Virus record (IMG/VR): IMGVR_UViG_3300044641_006337 | Span: 1-25,837 of that record | Source of the DNA: a virus | Length of the DNA stretch: 25,837 bases | Direction: 5' to 3' (one strand) | Shown here: positions 5,380-13,334 of the stretch, piece after piece | Layout: each line of letters begins with the position of its first letter | How positions within the stretch are numbered: the stretch's first letter is position 1 | The notes under the pieces: model-generated | What the model saw: only the letters and a program-made list of their open reading frames with translations | Databases searched by the model: none | What the model was told of the DNA's origin: nothing | Translations under genes and position numbers: made by a program

Positions 5380-6147
5380 ATGGCACGCTTTACTGGTTCC
5401 GTTCGTAGGAACCGCCCTATCAAGGGCACAATCGGCGGCGGCGGCGGCAAGGGCAACCTTAAGGGCCGACGTCCTGGCGCTGGTGACCTAACCAGCACAA
5501 ATACGACTACGACTCCGACACCTACGCCGACAACTGGAGTAATCACCGATCCAACTACCTCACGCGATGTGGGCGGTGCATTCACTCAGGAAGGCTGGGT
5601 GAACGTTCCTGGTGGACGAGTATTCGTTCGACCTGGCGACACCATGTCCGAGGCTATTGGCCAGGGCAAGGGACTTCAAGTTATTGCCAAGACTGAACGA
5701 GCTCGCAGCGCTGGCGGTGCATATACCCAGGGCGGGTATGTGAAGACCAATGAGAGCGGTAAGTTCTCTGTTGCATCTGTTCGCGCTGGCGACACTCGAA
5801 GCGAAGTAATCAACATGGCTCGAGCCCGAGCCGGTAGAAGCCTCGGATCCGGCAATGGACGCCAGGCAGCTGCAGCTCAACAGCGCTCTCTTGTCAGCTT
5901 CCGCGCTGGTGAGCGAGCTAGCTCGGCCTCATCTGCTCGAGGCGCTGCAACGCCAGCGTCGCGAGGCGTAACAGCCCGCTCGACGACCGTTTCACGGAGC
6001 ACCGCTGGAGCACGAGCAGTAGTGACATCCACTGGAGCACGAGCTACGACGACCGCAGCTGCCAGGCCGGCAGCTACGCGAGCCGCAGTGAAGAAGGCTC
6101 CAGTCCGACGGGTATCAGCACCAGCCGTCCGACGGGGAACACGATAG
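5380..6147 (+). CDS. Basic, low-complexity protein with internal repeat, 255 aa
   Basis: Starts MARFTGSVRRNRPIKG after a GGGGAG binding site. Segments in order: a basic Gly-rich head (1-36), a Thr/Pro linker (about 37-60), two copies of a roughly 40-residue unit, and a long Arg/Ala/Ser/Thr tail. Copy one runs GGAFTQEGWV to VRPGDTMSEAI and copy two GGAYTQGGYV to VRAGDTRSEVI. After them comes SLVSFRAGERAS (171-181), which recurs at the C-terminus of the 889-aa protein encoded at 15622. The tail is nearly free of acidic residues and probably disordered. No known domain. A strong hairpin follows the gene. A DNA-binding or virion-associated role is inferred from charge and the shared motif. Confidence 0.7.
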   Translation: MARFTGSVRRNRPIKGTIGGGGGKGNLKGRRPGAGDLTSTNTTTTPTPTPTTGVITDPTTSRDVGGAFTQEGWVNVPGGRVFVRPGDTMSEAIGQGKGLQVIAKTERARSAGGAYTQGGYVKTNESGKFSVASVRAGDTRSEVINMARARAGRSLGSGNGRQAAAAQQRSLVSFRAGERASSASSARGAATPASRGVTARSTTVSRSTAGARAVVTSTGARATTTAAARPAATRAAVKKAPVRRVSAPAVRRGTR

Positions 6148-6167
6148 GGTAGGGTCCACGACCTACC
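6148..6167. other. Small hairpin after the basic-protein gene
   Basis: GGTAGG (6148-6153) and CCTACC (6162-6167) are inverted repeats beginning at the stop codon, just ahead of the larger hairpin at 6177. The two form a double-hairpin gene end like the one behind the SSB gene. Confidence 0.4.
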
Positions 6168-6176
6168 TTCCAACTA

Positions 6177-6204
6177 GGGGCGGGCCCGCTGCTGGGCCCG
6201 CCCC
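6177..6204 (+). terminator. Strong 11-bp GC hairpin between genes
   Basis: GGGGCGGGCCC, loop GCTGCT, then GGGCCCGCCCC: a perfect, all G-C stem in the 74-base gap between the basic-protein gene and the HNH gene. No T-run follows. It most likely attenuates or punctuates the rightward transcript, or protects an mRNA end. Confidence 0.65.
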
Positions 6205-6221
6205 GCTACAACGAGGTATCA

Positions 6222-6449
6222 ATGAATAAACCGCGGGACTACCGTAAGGAGTACGACACGTACCATGGTAAGCCCGAGCAGGTCGAAAACCGCTCGTCGC
6301 GCAACAAGGCGCGTCGCAAGGTCAAGGCCGCTGTTGGAGAAAGCAAGATCCGCGGTAAAGACATTGACCACAAGAACGGCAATCCAAAGGACAACCGGAA
6401 GGGAAACCTTCGGGTAATGTCCAAGTCAAAGAACCGGAGCAAGAAGTAA
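6222..6449 (+). CDS. HNH endonuclease-like protein, 75 aa
   Basis: Short basic protein whose C-terminal half is an HNH signature: DIDHKNGNPKDNRKGNLRVM (47-66), with the DH pair at 49-50 and Asn at 58 and 62, the layout of phage HNH nucleases. The first 40 residues are Arg/Lys-rich with a tyrosine cluster (RKEYDTYHGK). It is shorter than typical homing HNH enzymes and has no separate DNA-recognition domain. It may be a free-standing mobile nuclease or a packaging accessory; phage packaging modules often carry an HNH protein near the terminase, but here it sits before the fibre genes. GAGG precedes the ATG. Confidence 0.75.
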   Translation: MNKPRDYRKEYDTYHGKPEQVENRSSRNKARRKVKAAVGESKIRGKDIDHKNGNPKDNRKGNLRVMSKSKNRSKK

Positions 6450-8897
6450 GTGGCAACATTTAGGTTCCCAGGCCGCAACATAAATATCCACTGGAATGGG
6501 TACGACATCAAGGGCCCAGAGGGCACTGTGTTCTCCATTCCCGATCAGCTGTACGAAGAATTCGAATCTGACATTAGGCCGGTAGAGCCAAGCCTAGAGT
6601 GGATTGAGGATAACGAGTTCGACGCCCTTTCGGCGTCTGTTTCGGCGTACACTCTCGAGGCCGCGGCGCCGATCACAATTGCCAACACATCAACTGGCCG
6701 GTCAATATCGTTCTCGTCTGGAACTGCGCAGAACGGAGCCCTCCTGGCGGCTGATGGAAGCGGCGGCGTTATCTACATCCCGGCATCAACGAGTGGTATC
6801 AACTCTGTCATTGGGGTAAACCCTATATCCGCGTCGATATCCGGCGGTATCGTAAGCGTATCGCTAACAGCCAATTACCAGACTGCAGGATCGTACCAGC
6901 CAGCTGGAACATATGTAACAGATGTCTCTGGCGCTTCCCCTATATCCGCAACCGGAACTACGTCAATCAGCGTAAGCATCAACCAGGCGCTGATCACTGC
7001 GGCAACTGCTGCCATCAACGCACAGGTCGTCCGATTCCTCGTCAAGAACACGACTGGCACCACGATCCCGAAGGGTTCTGCGGTGTACGTGTCTGGCGCG
7101 ACTGGCGACAATGCGCTGATCTCCCTCGCCTCTGCCACCTCTGACCCATCGTCGTCCAAGACGCTCGGCATTACCGCCGAGGCGATTGCAACGGATGCAT
7201 TCGGGTACGTCATTGAGGCTGGATATCTTACCGACATCGATACCTCTGCAACCACCGCTGGCGCATCCGTCTGGCTAGGAAACACCCCTGGATCGCTGGC
7301 CTTCGTCACCCCGCCAGCAGAGCCAAGCCACGCGGTCTACCTTGGTGTGGTAGTTCGGGTGCAGTCAATGAACGGATCCATCCTCGTCAAGGTGCAGAAC
7401 GGCTACGAGCTGGACGAACTCCATGATGTGTTCACCACTGGTGTCTCTACGTCCCTACCGCTTGTGTACAGCAGTACCTCTTCGGGATGGGTTGCCCAAG
7501 CTCTTAGCTCAGTTGGAATTGCAGACAACGCAATCGTTACTTCAAAAATAGACGCTTCGGCAGTAGATTCAACAAAGATTGCGGATAATGCAGTCGTATC
7601 GTCTAAAATAAACGCAGCGTCCATCGACTCTACCAAGCTAGCTGATAACTCTGTCGTAGGGACAAAGATACTCGATGCCGCAGTAACATCTGCAAAGCTT
7701 GCAGACGATGCAGTAACCTCCTCAAAAATTATAGCATCAGCAGTTGGAACTGCAAAAATTAGCTCAGGGGCAGCAACATCAGGTCAGCTGCTTCGGGCAG
7801 ATGGTACCGGCGGTGTGGAGTTTGCAACAATTTCATCTGGAATATCTGCATCTGGAACCGTCAGAGATAATGAGATTGTTAGGTGGGATGGGGCAACAGG
7901 AGCTTCCATACAGAACAGCGGAGTTGTTATCAGTGACTCCGCCGACGTATTCGTTGGCGGGGCGATTGCTTCAGTGCCAATTACAGTTACAGCAGATACT
8001 GCAAGCGTGTACAACATAGATCTCTCACTTGGAAATCATTTTATTCTTTCAAACACCACAACTGCGTCGTCTCCTGTTGTTGTTGCAACGCGAACCGCAA
8101 GCTTTACTACTGCATCAACTGGGACAATAACCCTTCCAGCTGGAACCACGACAGATGACCACGTCCTGATCGCCGTCGGTAGCGACGGAGGAACCGACAT
8201 AACATGCTCTAGCTCAGGCTGGACAAGACTTGCGTACGGAGCCCCAGGAACTGCTGGGTACGCCCTATTCACAAAGAAGATCGGTGTTAGCGTCGATACG
8301 TCTGCATCTTTTGCTGGCCTTGCTACAGCCTCGTGTGCTAACGCGGTAACAATTAGGTCTAGCTCTGGGATTATAGCACTAGCCGGATACCACTCAAGCT
8401 CATCTGCCCCAAACCCACCTGCCGTAGACACGCAACAAAACGCTACAACAGTAGTTGCAATAGGATTTCTTGACGACGTGTCAACTACTGCGACTGCTGC
8501 ACCATCCGGATATGTCAATGCATCGTACTCAACTGTTGCCTCAGGATTCCAGGTAATGCTTGCTACAAAGGCAGTTGCCACAGCAGGAACAGAAGATCCG
8601 GGCGCATGGACGGTAAGCGCCGACGAAGCCGTGTCCTTCACCGCAGTGTTCGGGTCAACCGCTGGAGCATCTGTCGCCTTGATAAACTCACCGACAGCCT
8701 CTGTTACAGGATATGGAACTGCAAACGCGTACTCTGCGCTTATAGACTATGCCGTGACTTCAAACCCGATTACATGGGACAGCAAGATCTCCTGGCCAGG
8801 CACATACCCGCCTCCAGCAAACTCTGGAGGCTCCGTAATCATATACACATCTAACGGAGGCACGACGTTCAAGGGGTCATATGTATCCGGCTACTAG
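6450..8897 (+). CDS. Tail fibre / receptor-binding protein, 815 aa
   Basis: GTG start directly after the HNH stop. Segments: an N-terminal module (1-60, FRFPGRNINIHWNGYDIKG) likely for virion attachment; a Ser/Thr/Ala-rich beta region; a fibre domain (about 190-320, from VRFLVKNTTGTTIPKGSAVY to YLGVVVRVQ) often seen in phage fibres; nine decapeptide repeats (358-447); a GVVISDSADVFVGG-type strand region; and a C-terminal domain (about 550-740) with TLPAGTTTDDHVLIAVGSDG, GWTRL and DPGAWTV, resembling beta-sandwich tip domains. A trimeric fibre that binds the host surface is the likely role. GC content drops from about 58% (7021-7080) to about 43% (7501-7560), so the distal half may have been exchanged. 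Confidence 0.75.
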   Translation: MATFRFPGRNINIHWNGYDIKGPEGTVFSIPDQLYEEFESDIRPVEPSLEWIEDNEFDALSASVSAYTLEAAAPITIANTSTGRSISFSSGTAQNGALLAADGSGGVIYIPASTSGINSVIGVNPISASISGGIVSVSLTANYQTAGSYQPAGTYVTDVSGASPISATGTTSISVSINQALITAATAAINAQVVRFLVKNTTGTTIPKGSAVYVSGATGDNALISLASATSDPSSSKTLGITAEAIATDAFGYVIEAGYLTDIDTSATTAGASVWLGNTPGSLAFVTPPAEPSHAVYLGVVVRVQSMNGSILVKVQNGYELDELHDVFTTGVSTSLPLVYSSTSSGWVAQALSSVGIADNAIVTSKIDASAVDSTKIADNAVVSSKINAASIDSTKLADNSVVGTKILDAAVTSAKLADDAVTSSKIIASAVGTAKISSGAATSGQLLRADGTGGVEFATISSGISASGTVRDNEIVRWDGATGASIQNSGVVISDSADVFVGGAIASVPITVTADTASVYNIDLSLGNHFILSNTTTASSPVVVATRTASFTTASTGTITLPAGTTTDDHVLIAVGSDGGTDITCSSSGWTRLAYGAPGTAGYALFTKKIGVSVDTSASFAGLATASCANAVTIRSSSGIIALAGYHSSSSAPNPPAVDTQQNATTVVAIGFLDDVSTTATAAPSGYVNASYSTVASGFQVMLATKAVATAGTEDPGAWTVSADEAVSFTAVFGSTAGASVALINSPTASVTGYGTANAYSALIDYAVTSNPITWDSKISWPGTYPPPANSGGSVIIYTSNGGTTFKGSYVSGY
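7521..7790 (+). repeat. Nine 30-bp in-frame units encoding a decapeptide repeat
   Basis: Codons 358-447 of the fibre gene read as consecutive ten-residue units such as ADNAIVTSKI, DASAVDSTKI, ADNAVVSSKI and NAASIDSTKL, with consensus xDxAVxSxKI. The ninth unit (SSGAATSGQL) is degenerate. The first units alternate between an ADN type and a DAS/NAA type. Such repeats form the fibre shaft. Confidence 0.8.
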
Positions 8898-9759
8898 GAT
8901 AGCTCCGGCAGTACCATTTATTGGAAGGCTAACCTATCTCGGTGCTGCGTACAGTTCTGGAACCACCCTCACGGTTCCAGCTGCAACGAAGACAGGAGAT
9001 ATTGTTTTCTGCTATACTGCAGGATTTGATGCTGGTAATTCAACAAACCCGGGCGGCGTAGGTTATCCGAGCAATCCGTTCTTTCAGGGCGAGATTAGTC
9101 CAAATGTTCCAGAGGGAAGATATATATTAACGTCGGCGCAAGACCCAAGTGGCGGAAGTGATGACGGCGTTGGCGTATTTGCATGGCAAAACAATCTTAC
9201 CGGTGGAATTGCAACCCAAAGCTATTTTACAGGCGCAAGCGGAGATAACAACAACATCTTTTCATTTGGGCTTAGGGATATTAATGGCAACTCCACGAAT
9301 AAATCGCTAAAAGTTATCTTGCATTCATCCGTTTCCGACACAAGGAATATAACAAATTTTTCTGTTGCGGAACTTGGATTTCCTAGCTACGTATACAATG
9401 CTCGAGGATATTACGAGTGGAAAAGGATGATGGAGCACGTCATCCAGCCAAATCAACTTGGACTTCTAATTGTTGTCATCGGACAAACAGACGGATCTAC
9501 TCCAGCAATAGCTCTATCTGATTTTCCGTATGGGTCTAGCACCCAATCACCCGCTGGAAACCCGGCAGGGCCTGATGTGACGACGTACCGAGGAACCCTC
9601 GATAATTTTGACGGTACTTTTACAACAAATTCCGGAGCCACAATATTTGCATACCAGGTAGCGTATCCTGGCGAAAAATTCAGACCATATGTTTATGCCG
9701 CAAGTGGTTCGAATACAGATTTCCCAGTTATATCTAGAATGATATTAGAGGTATCATGA
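8881..9759 (+). CDS. Second tail fibre/tip protein, 292 aa
   Basis: ATG overlaps the fibre gene end by 17 bases. The product is rich in Gly, Ser, Asn, Thr and aromatic residues. Its N-terminal part, TLTVPAATKTGDIVFCYTAG, resembles the TLPAGTTTDDHVLIAVGSDG segment of the preceding fibre's tip domain, suggesting the same beta-sandwich fold. No enzymatic motif is seen. The gene is much more AT-rich than the head genes: 9301-9360 has 19 G+C in 60 bases. Position between fibre and tail-chaperone genes supports a tail tip or receptor-binding role. It could alternatively be a detachable adhesin or a superinfection-related protein. Confidence 0.6.
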   Translation: MYPATRIAPAVPFIGRLTYLGAAYSSGTTLTVPAATKTGDIVFCYTAGFDAGNSTNPGGVGYPSNPFFQGEISPNVPEGRYILTSAQDPSGGSDDGVGVFAWQNNLTGGIATQSYFTGASGDNNNIFSFGLRDINGNSTNKSLKVILHSSVSDTRNITNFSVAELGFPSYVYNARGYYEWKRMMEHVIQPNQLGLLIVVIGQTDGSTPAIALSDFPYGSSTQSPAGNPAGPDVTTYRGTLDNFDGTFTTNSGATIFAYQVAYPGEKFRPYVYAASGSNTDFPVISRMILEVS

Positions 9760-10217
9760 GCATCTTTGTAAAGGTTTCAGAGGGGAAAATAGAAAAGTAT
9801 CCATATACCTATTTTGATTTGATATCCGATTATCCAAATCTATCTGCGTCCCTCCCCCTTCCGCTAAACACACAGATAGACCTAGGTGTTTTTCACGTTA
9901 CGCTTACAGAAAATCCATCATCTGGCCTAGACGTCTATGAGGAGTCAGATCCTGTGTGTGATTTCGGTGTATGGAAGCAATCCTGGAAAAAGGCAGATCT
10001 GACAGAGGAGCAGGTTTCAGAAATCGTTGATACTGAGTGGTCAAAGGTTAGGTCGATCCGAGACGGTCTTCTTCAGCTTACAGACCAAACACAGCTACCC
10101 GACAGGCCAATCTCCGAAGAACTTCAGCTTGCATACGCAAACTACCGTCAAGATCTTCGCGACATAACGCACCAGGCGGACCCGTTCAATATCGAATGGC
10201 CGGAGGCCCCGGAGTGA
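9756..10217 (+). CDS. Tail assembly chaperone-like protein (Phage_tail_APC type), 153 aa
   Basis: The C-terminal third carries the pattern of the phage tail assembly chaperone family (Pfam PF16778, by recall): EWSKVRSIRDGLLQLTDQTQLPD, then YANYRQDLRDITHQADPF and a final IEWPEAPE. The first 90 residues are a separate beta-rich part (KVSEGKIEKYPYTYFDL) that probably contacts the fibre. Such proteins help fold or attach fibre proteins. The ATG overlaps the stop of the fibre-tip gene, and GAGG lies just upstream. The position directly after two fibre genes fits the role. First half AT-rich like its upstream neighbour. Confidence 0.7.
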   Translation: MSIFVKVSEGKIEKYPYTYFDLISDYPNLSASLPLPLNTQIDLGVFHVTLTENPSSGLDVYEESDPVCDFGVWKQSWKKADLTEEQVSEIVDTEWSKVRSIRDGLLQLTDQTQLPDRPISEELQLAYANYRQDLRDITHQADPFNIEWPEAPE

Positions 10218-10229
10218 ACGACGTAGAGC

Positions 10230-10814
10230 TTGAGCAAGATTGTGGCTGCTAAGCTAAAGATCCGATCCCAGCTCGACCACGTCGAGAAGGGCGGCGTGCT
10301 CGACGACTGCGGGCCATCAAGTGCCGCTTGCGCCGTATCGTGGGTGACAGGCAAGGAAATCAGCGCTGCGGATGGAATAAAGGCCAAAGAGAAGGCCACC
10401 GGCCACAAGGACGTACAGGGAGTCAGCGACAATGGATCGAGCCTATGGGATCTAGTCAAAACCTGCAAGGAACTTGGCGCCAGCTCGCGATTCGCAAGGG
10501 ACTGGAGCGACTGCGTAGAAAGCGTGAAGAGGGGCGCCGCGCTTATTATCAATGTCCAGGCTGCGGTCAACTACCCGCCACAAGCGATCAGCTCGTGGCA
10601 CAAGAGGTACGTGGGGCGCCATGCCGGTGCGACGTACGGACACATGGCTGCAGCTGCGTGGTCTGAAGGAATTGGATTTCAGTTTGCAGACCCGACGTTC
10701 AGCGGCAAGGGCAAAGAGAAGTTTGCCGTTGCGGTGACGGAGAAGGAGCTCAGGGCGATAGCCTCGAGCAAAGGAGATGCTCCGCATAAGCGCTGCATCA
10801 TAGTTAAGAAGTAG
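10230..10814 (+). CDS. Papain-like (C39-type) cysteine peptidase, probable endolysin
   Basis: TTG start, 194 aa. The motif DDCGPSSAA places a catalytic Cys at residue 27 at a helix N-terminus. YGHMAAAAW gives His 138 and FADPTFSG gives Asp 154, the order C-H-D of papain-fold peptidases such as the C39 group. Ala/Ser-rich helices lie between them. No signal peptide or cell-wall-binding repeat is visible. The holin-like gene follows nine bases downstream, so a peptidoglycan-cleaving lysis role is the best reading. A virion protease or a host-targeting peptidase is possible. Confidence 0.65.
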   Translation: MSKIVAAKLKIRSQLDHVEKGGVLDDCGPSSAACAVSWVTGKEISAADGIKAKEKATGHKDVQGVSDNGSSLWDLVKTCKELGASSRFARDWSDCVESVKRGAALIINVQAAVNYPPQAISSWHKRYVGRHAGATYGHMAAAAWSEGIGFQFADPTFSGKGKEKFAVAVTEKELRAIASSKGDAPHKRCIIVKK

Positions 10815-10822
10815 GGGGTACC

Positions 10823-11038
10823 ATGAGTAAGCAATCTAAATCAGTGCTTGCGTCCTGGGGGCGGTCGTTTCTGGCTGCTTGCTTGGCGCAGTTCATCGCT
10901 CTTGGGGGCGGTGCGTTCGACCTTGGCGCGGACGGATGGAAGGCGATCCTGGCATCCGGAATCGCAGCGGTAGTTCCTGTCATCATTCGATGGCTAAACC
11001 CGGAAGACGCTTCATTCGGCATCGGAGCGCGTGAGTAA
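10823..11038 (+). CDS. Holin-like membrane protein, 71 aa
   Basis: Two hydrophobic segments, residues 15-31 (SFLAACLAQFIALGGGA) and 41-58 (AILASGIAAVVPVIIRWL), joined by FDLGADGWK, with a charged N-terminus and a polar end RWLNPEDASFG. Size, two helices and the RWLNP ending are like small phage holins of the r1t-type group, from memory. It follows the cysteine peptidase, completing a lysis pair, and is preceded by a GGGGG binding site. Its end overlaps the next gene start by eight bases. Confidence 0.7.
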   Translation: MSKQSKSVLASWGRSFLAACLAQFIALGGGAFDLGADGWKAILASGIAAVVPVIIRWLNPEDASFGIGARE

Positions 11039-11531
11039 CATAAACCTGGCGCCGGTGCTAACCGGCTGCCATGTGTGCCGCAGCCCGCTGGTCGACTTGA
11101 TTAGCAAAAGGATGCGCGAGGGAATGCCCGACACGAAAGTCAGCAAATGGCTGGAAACGGAAGGGCATTACATCAGCCGAGTCACACTCGGTAAGCATCG
11201 TAGGGAGCACCTCACGACAGAGTTCGAGCAGGCAAAGTCCGAAGCAGTAAAGGTGATGGAGAAGCGCCGCAAGACGCTGAAACCCACAAAAGGCACGGAC
11301 CTAGCAGAGCTGGTCAGGGATTACGCATTCTCTGCAGTTGACTCTGGCGAGCTGGTCCCGACACTCTCAGAGGGCCTGCGGGCTCAAGAAATAATTGACA
11401 GGCGATCAGAGAAGAGCTCAGATCGCGACCTGGCGATGACGCTAGCTGCGATCCTCGGCGGGGCAACAGTAGTGGAAGGTATAGCTACGGCGGTGGAGCC
11501 GGAGCAGATTACGGAGGAGTCAATTGCCTAG
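11031..11531 (+). CDS. Probable terminase small subunit, 166 aa
   Basis: GTG start overlapping the holin end. It has a Cys pair CHVC (13-16) and a helix-turn-helix-like stretch (about 28-60, KRMREGMPDTKVSKWLE then ISRVTLGKHRREHL), followed by long charged helices and an acidic end. A Cys pair followed by an HTH that reads SxxTLxxHxxxHL is found in small terminase-type proteins of several phages, from memory. It lies two genes before the large terminase, the usual place. It would recognise phage DNA for packaging. The HTH could instead mark a regulator. Confidence 0.6.
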   Translation: MSNINLAPVLTGCHVCRSPLVDLISKRMREGMPDTKVSKWLETEGHYISRVTLGKHRREHLTTEFEQAKSEAVKVMEKRRKTLKPTKGTDLAELVRDYAFSAVDSGELVPTLSEGLRAQEIIDRRSEKSSDRDLAMTLAAILGGATVVEGIATAVEPEQITEESIA

Positions 11532-11838
11532 GACAGCAGCGTGGCAACGCAAAGAAGGCCAGAACCCAAAGGGCGGCCTCAATGCAAGAGGTCGAGCATC
11601 CTACAAGGCACAGACCGGCGGGACGCTAAAGGCACCAGTCAAGAGTGGGGATAACCCGCGAAGGGCTTCGTTCCTAGCCAGAATGGGCAGCATGCCTGGT
11701 CCGGAACGAGACGAGAAGGGCCGACCGACTCGACTACTACTTAGCCTGCAGGCATGGGGCGCAAGCAGCAAGGCCGATGCAAAGGCAAAGGCAGCCAAGA
11801 TGAGCGAGCGGCTCAAGAACAAGAAGAAGAAAGATTGA
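11524..11838 (+). CDS. DUF6321-like small basic protein, 104 aa
   Basis: TTG start with GGAGGAG four bases upstream, overlapping the preceding gene by eight bases. The product fits the DUF6321 pattern as I recall it: PKGGLNARGRASYK, LKAPVKSGDNPRRASFLARM, then GPERDEKGRPTRLLLSLQAWG, ending in a Lys-rich tail. Such proteins are common in phages and some bacteria and have no established function. The very basic tail and the position between the two terminase genes suggest a DNA-associated role near packaging, which is inference. Confidence 0.75.
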   Translation: MPRTAAWQRKEGQNPKGGLNARGRASYKAQTGGTLKAPVKSGDNPRRASFLARMGSMPGPERDEKGRPTRLLLSLQAWGASSKADAKAKAAKMSERLKNKKKKD

Positions 11839-13334
11839 AAAGCGTTAATGCAGAAACCGCTAACGATCTGGCTCGTGGCCGCAGTGACATCGAGTTCTTT
11901 GCTTCTAGGTGGCTCGGTATCAAGGGCAACCCAGGGCAGGTACGATGGTGGAGCGCTTGTGCAGAGCGTGCAGATGACGGGTTCAGGCCAAAGTACCTCA
12001 CAACCGCAGTTTCCGCTGGCAACCGTGCCGGGAAGACGCTCGCAATGGCGGTGGTTTGTCTCCATCATGCGCTCTATAAACTCGGCATACGCCCTCCAAC
12101 GCCTGGCAATCGCGAAGATGCTCAGAGGTGGATTAGCGATCCGTATGAATGGTATCACGTCGGAATCCAGCAAGAAACAGCTGAGCTCGTTCATCGCGAG
12201 ATCTCTATGATCTTGCAGGGCGCCCACCCAGCGCAGTCTGGTGCGGGATGCCCTCTAGCAAAAGAGCTTGGCAAGGTTGCCGACTTTGAGAAGAAGTACC
12301 GGGGTGAATACCTATGGGTGAAGTTCAGTCCAATAGTCGGAGGGGCCAGCATCCACTTCCGAACGACCCAGGACAAGGCGAAGGCTCTCCTGGGCAAGGA
12401 CATGAACGGGATATCGTTCGACGAGGCGGCTTTCGAACCCCACCTAGTGACAATTTACCAAGAGGTCCTCAACCTTCGACGCCTCTCCACCGGGGGGCCC
12501 CTGCATTTCATCGGGACCCCAACGGAGGGGTACAACGATTACTCGGACCTGTGGGAGATGGGCAACCCGGAAAACCCGAGCAGGGACCCACAATTTATCA
12601 GCTTCAGGATGTCAACCAGAGACAACATAGGTTTCGGGTTGAGGCAGCAAGACTTCGACGCAGTCGTTCGGCAGCAGGCAGAATACCTGATTCCCCAAAA
12701 CGTGGACGGCTATTTCATCGAGTCCCGCAAGGCATTCTTCTCGTCGCTAGGCGTAGAGGCGTGCTTCGATAGCGCGATTGAATTCGAGGAAGCGCCAAAG
12801 TCGGCTCACCGTTACGTCCAGGGTTGTGACCCTGGCATCTCATCCGACGCAACATGGGCGATCACACTCGATATTACAGCTCGCAAGTCGATGCGCGGAG
12901 TACGTGCTCGACGCAGAAGCGGAAAGCAGACAATCACAGCAGTCGTGAACATGGTCCGCGAGGGCCATCTGCTATACAACTCAGGTGCACAGTGCACCAC
13001 CATCGTAGACTCCACCGGGATGGGCGGCAAGCTCTTCAAGGAGGAGTTCTCGATAATCAAGCCACTCAGGGATTTCGACTTCGGTGGCACGAAGTCGAAG
13101 AAGCTAGAGCTTCTGAACGACCTGAAGGCAGTAATAGACAGAGGGCAACTAAAGTTCCCTCGAGGCGGAGTATGGGAGGACCTGAGAAGGCAAATGCTTG
13201 CTTATAAGCTTGAAGACAGGCGAATAGTGCAAGATGCCGTCATGGCCCTCGCAATAGCTGTTCGATATGCAATTAGGAATCCCGAGAAGGCTGCTGCCAA
13301 CACATCCTTCTCCTACTTTGGAGCTTCTGAGTAA
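11835..13334 (+). CDS. terL: Terminase large subunit, 499 aa
   Basis: ATPase and nuclease of the packaging motor. Walker A is SAGNRAGKT (60-68), Walker B is GISFDE ending at D196-E197, and the nuclease acids appear as GCDPGISSD (D332), VDSTG (D392) and QDAVMALA (D467), the RNase H-like triad order. I set the start at TTG 11835, overlapping the stop of the DUF6321-like gene, because the open frame upstream to 11754 only mirrors that gene's Lys/Glu-rich end. A homologue comparison would settle the start. Length is normal for a TerL. It uses ATP to translocate DNA through the portal. Confidence 0.92.
   Translation: MKSVNAETANDLARGRSDIEFFASRWLGIKGNPGQVRWWSACAERADDGFRPKYLTTAVSAGNRAGKTLAMAVVCLHHALYKLGIRPPTPGNREDAQRWISDPYEWYHVGIQQETAELVHREISMILQGAHPAQSGAGCPLAKELGKVADFEKKYRGEYLWVKFSPIVGGASIHFRTTQDKAKALLGKDMNGISFDEAAFEPHLVTIYQEVLNLRRLSTGGPLHFIGTPTEGYNDYSDLWEMGNPENPSRDPQFISFRMSTRDNIGFGLRQQDFDAVVRQQAEYLIPQNVDGYFIESRKAFFSSLGVEACFDSAIEFEEAPKSAHRYVQGCDPGISSDATWAITLDITARKSMRGVRARRRSGKQTITAVVNMVREGHLLYNSGAQCTTIVDSTGMGGKLFKEEFSIIKPLRDFDFGGTKSKKLELLNDLKAVIDRGQLKFPRGGVWEDLRRQMLAYKLEDRRIVQDAVMALAIAVRYAIRNPEKAAANTSFSYFGASE

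Noticed and set aside
7521-7790. CRISPR-like array at the 30-bp repeats
   Set aside because: The units are contiguous, in frame, diverged in sequence and have no spacers; they encode a fibre shaft.
11754-11834. ATG start for the large terminase at 11754
   Set aside because: The extra 27 codons mirror the Lys-rich end of the upstream gene in another frame; TTG 11835 overlapping that gene's stop fits the coupling seen elsewhere.
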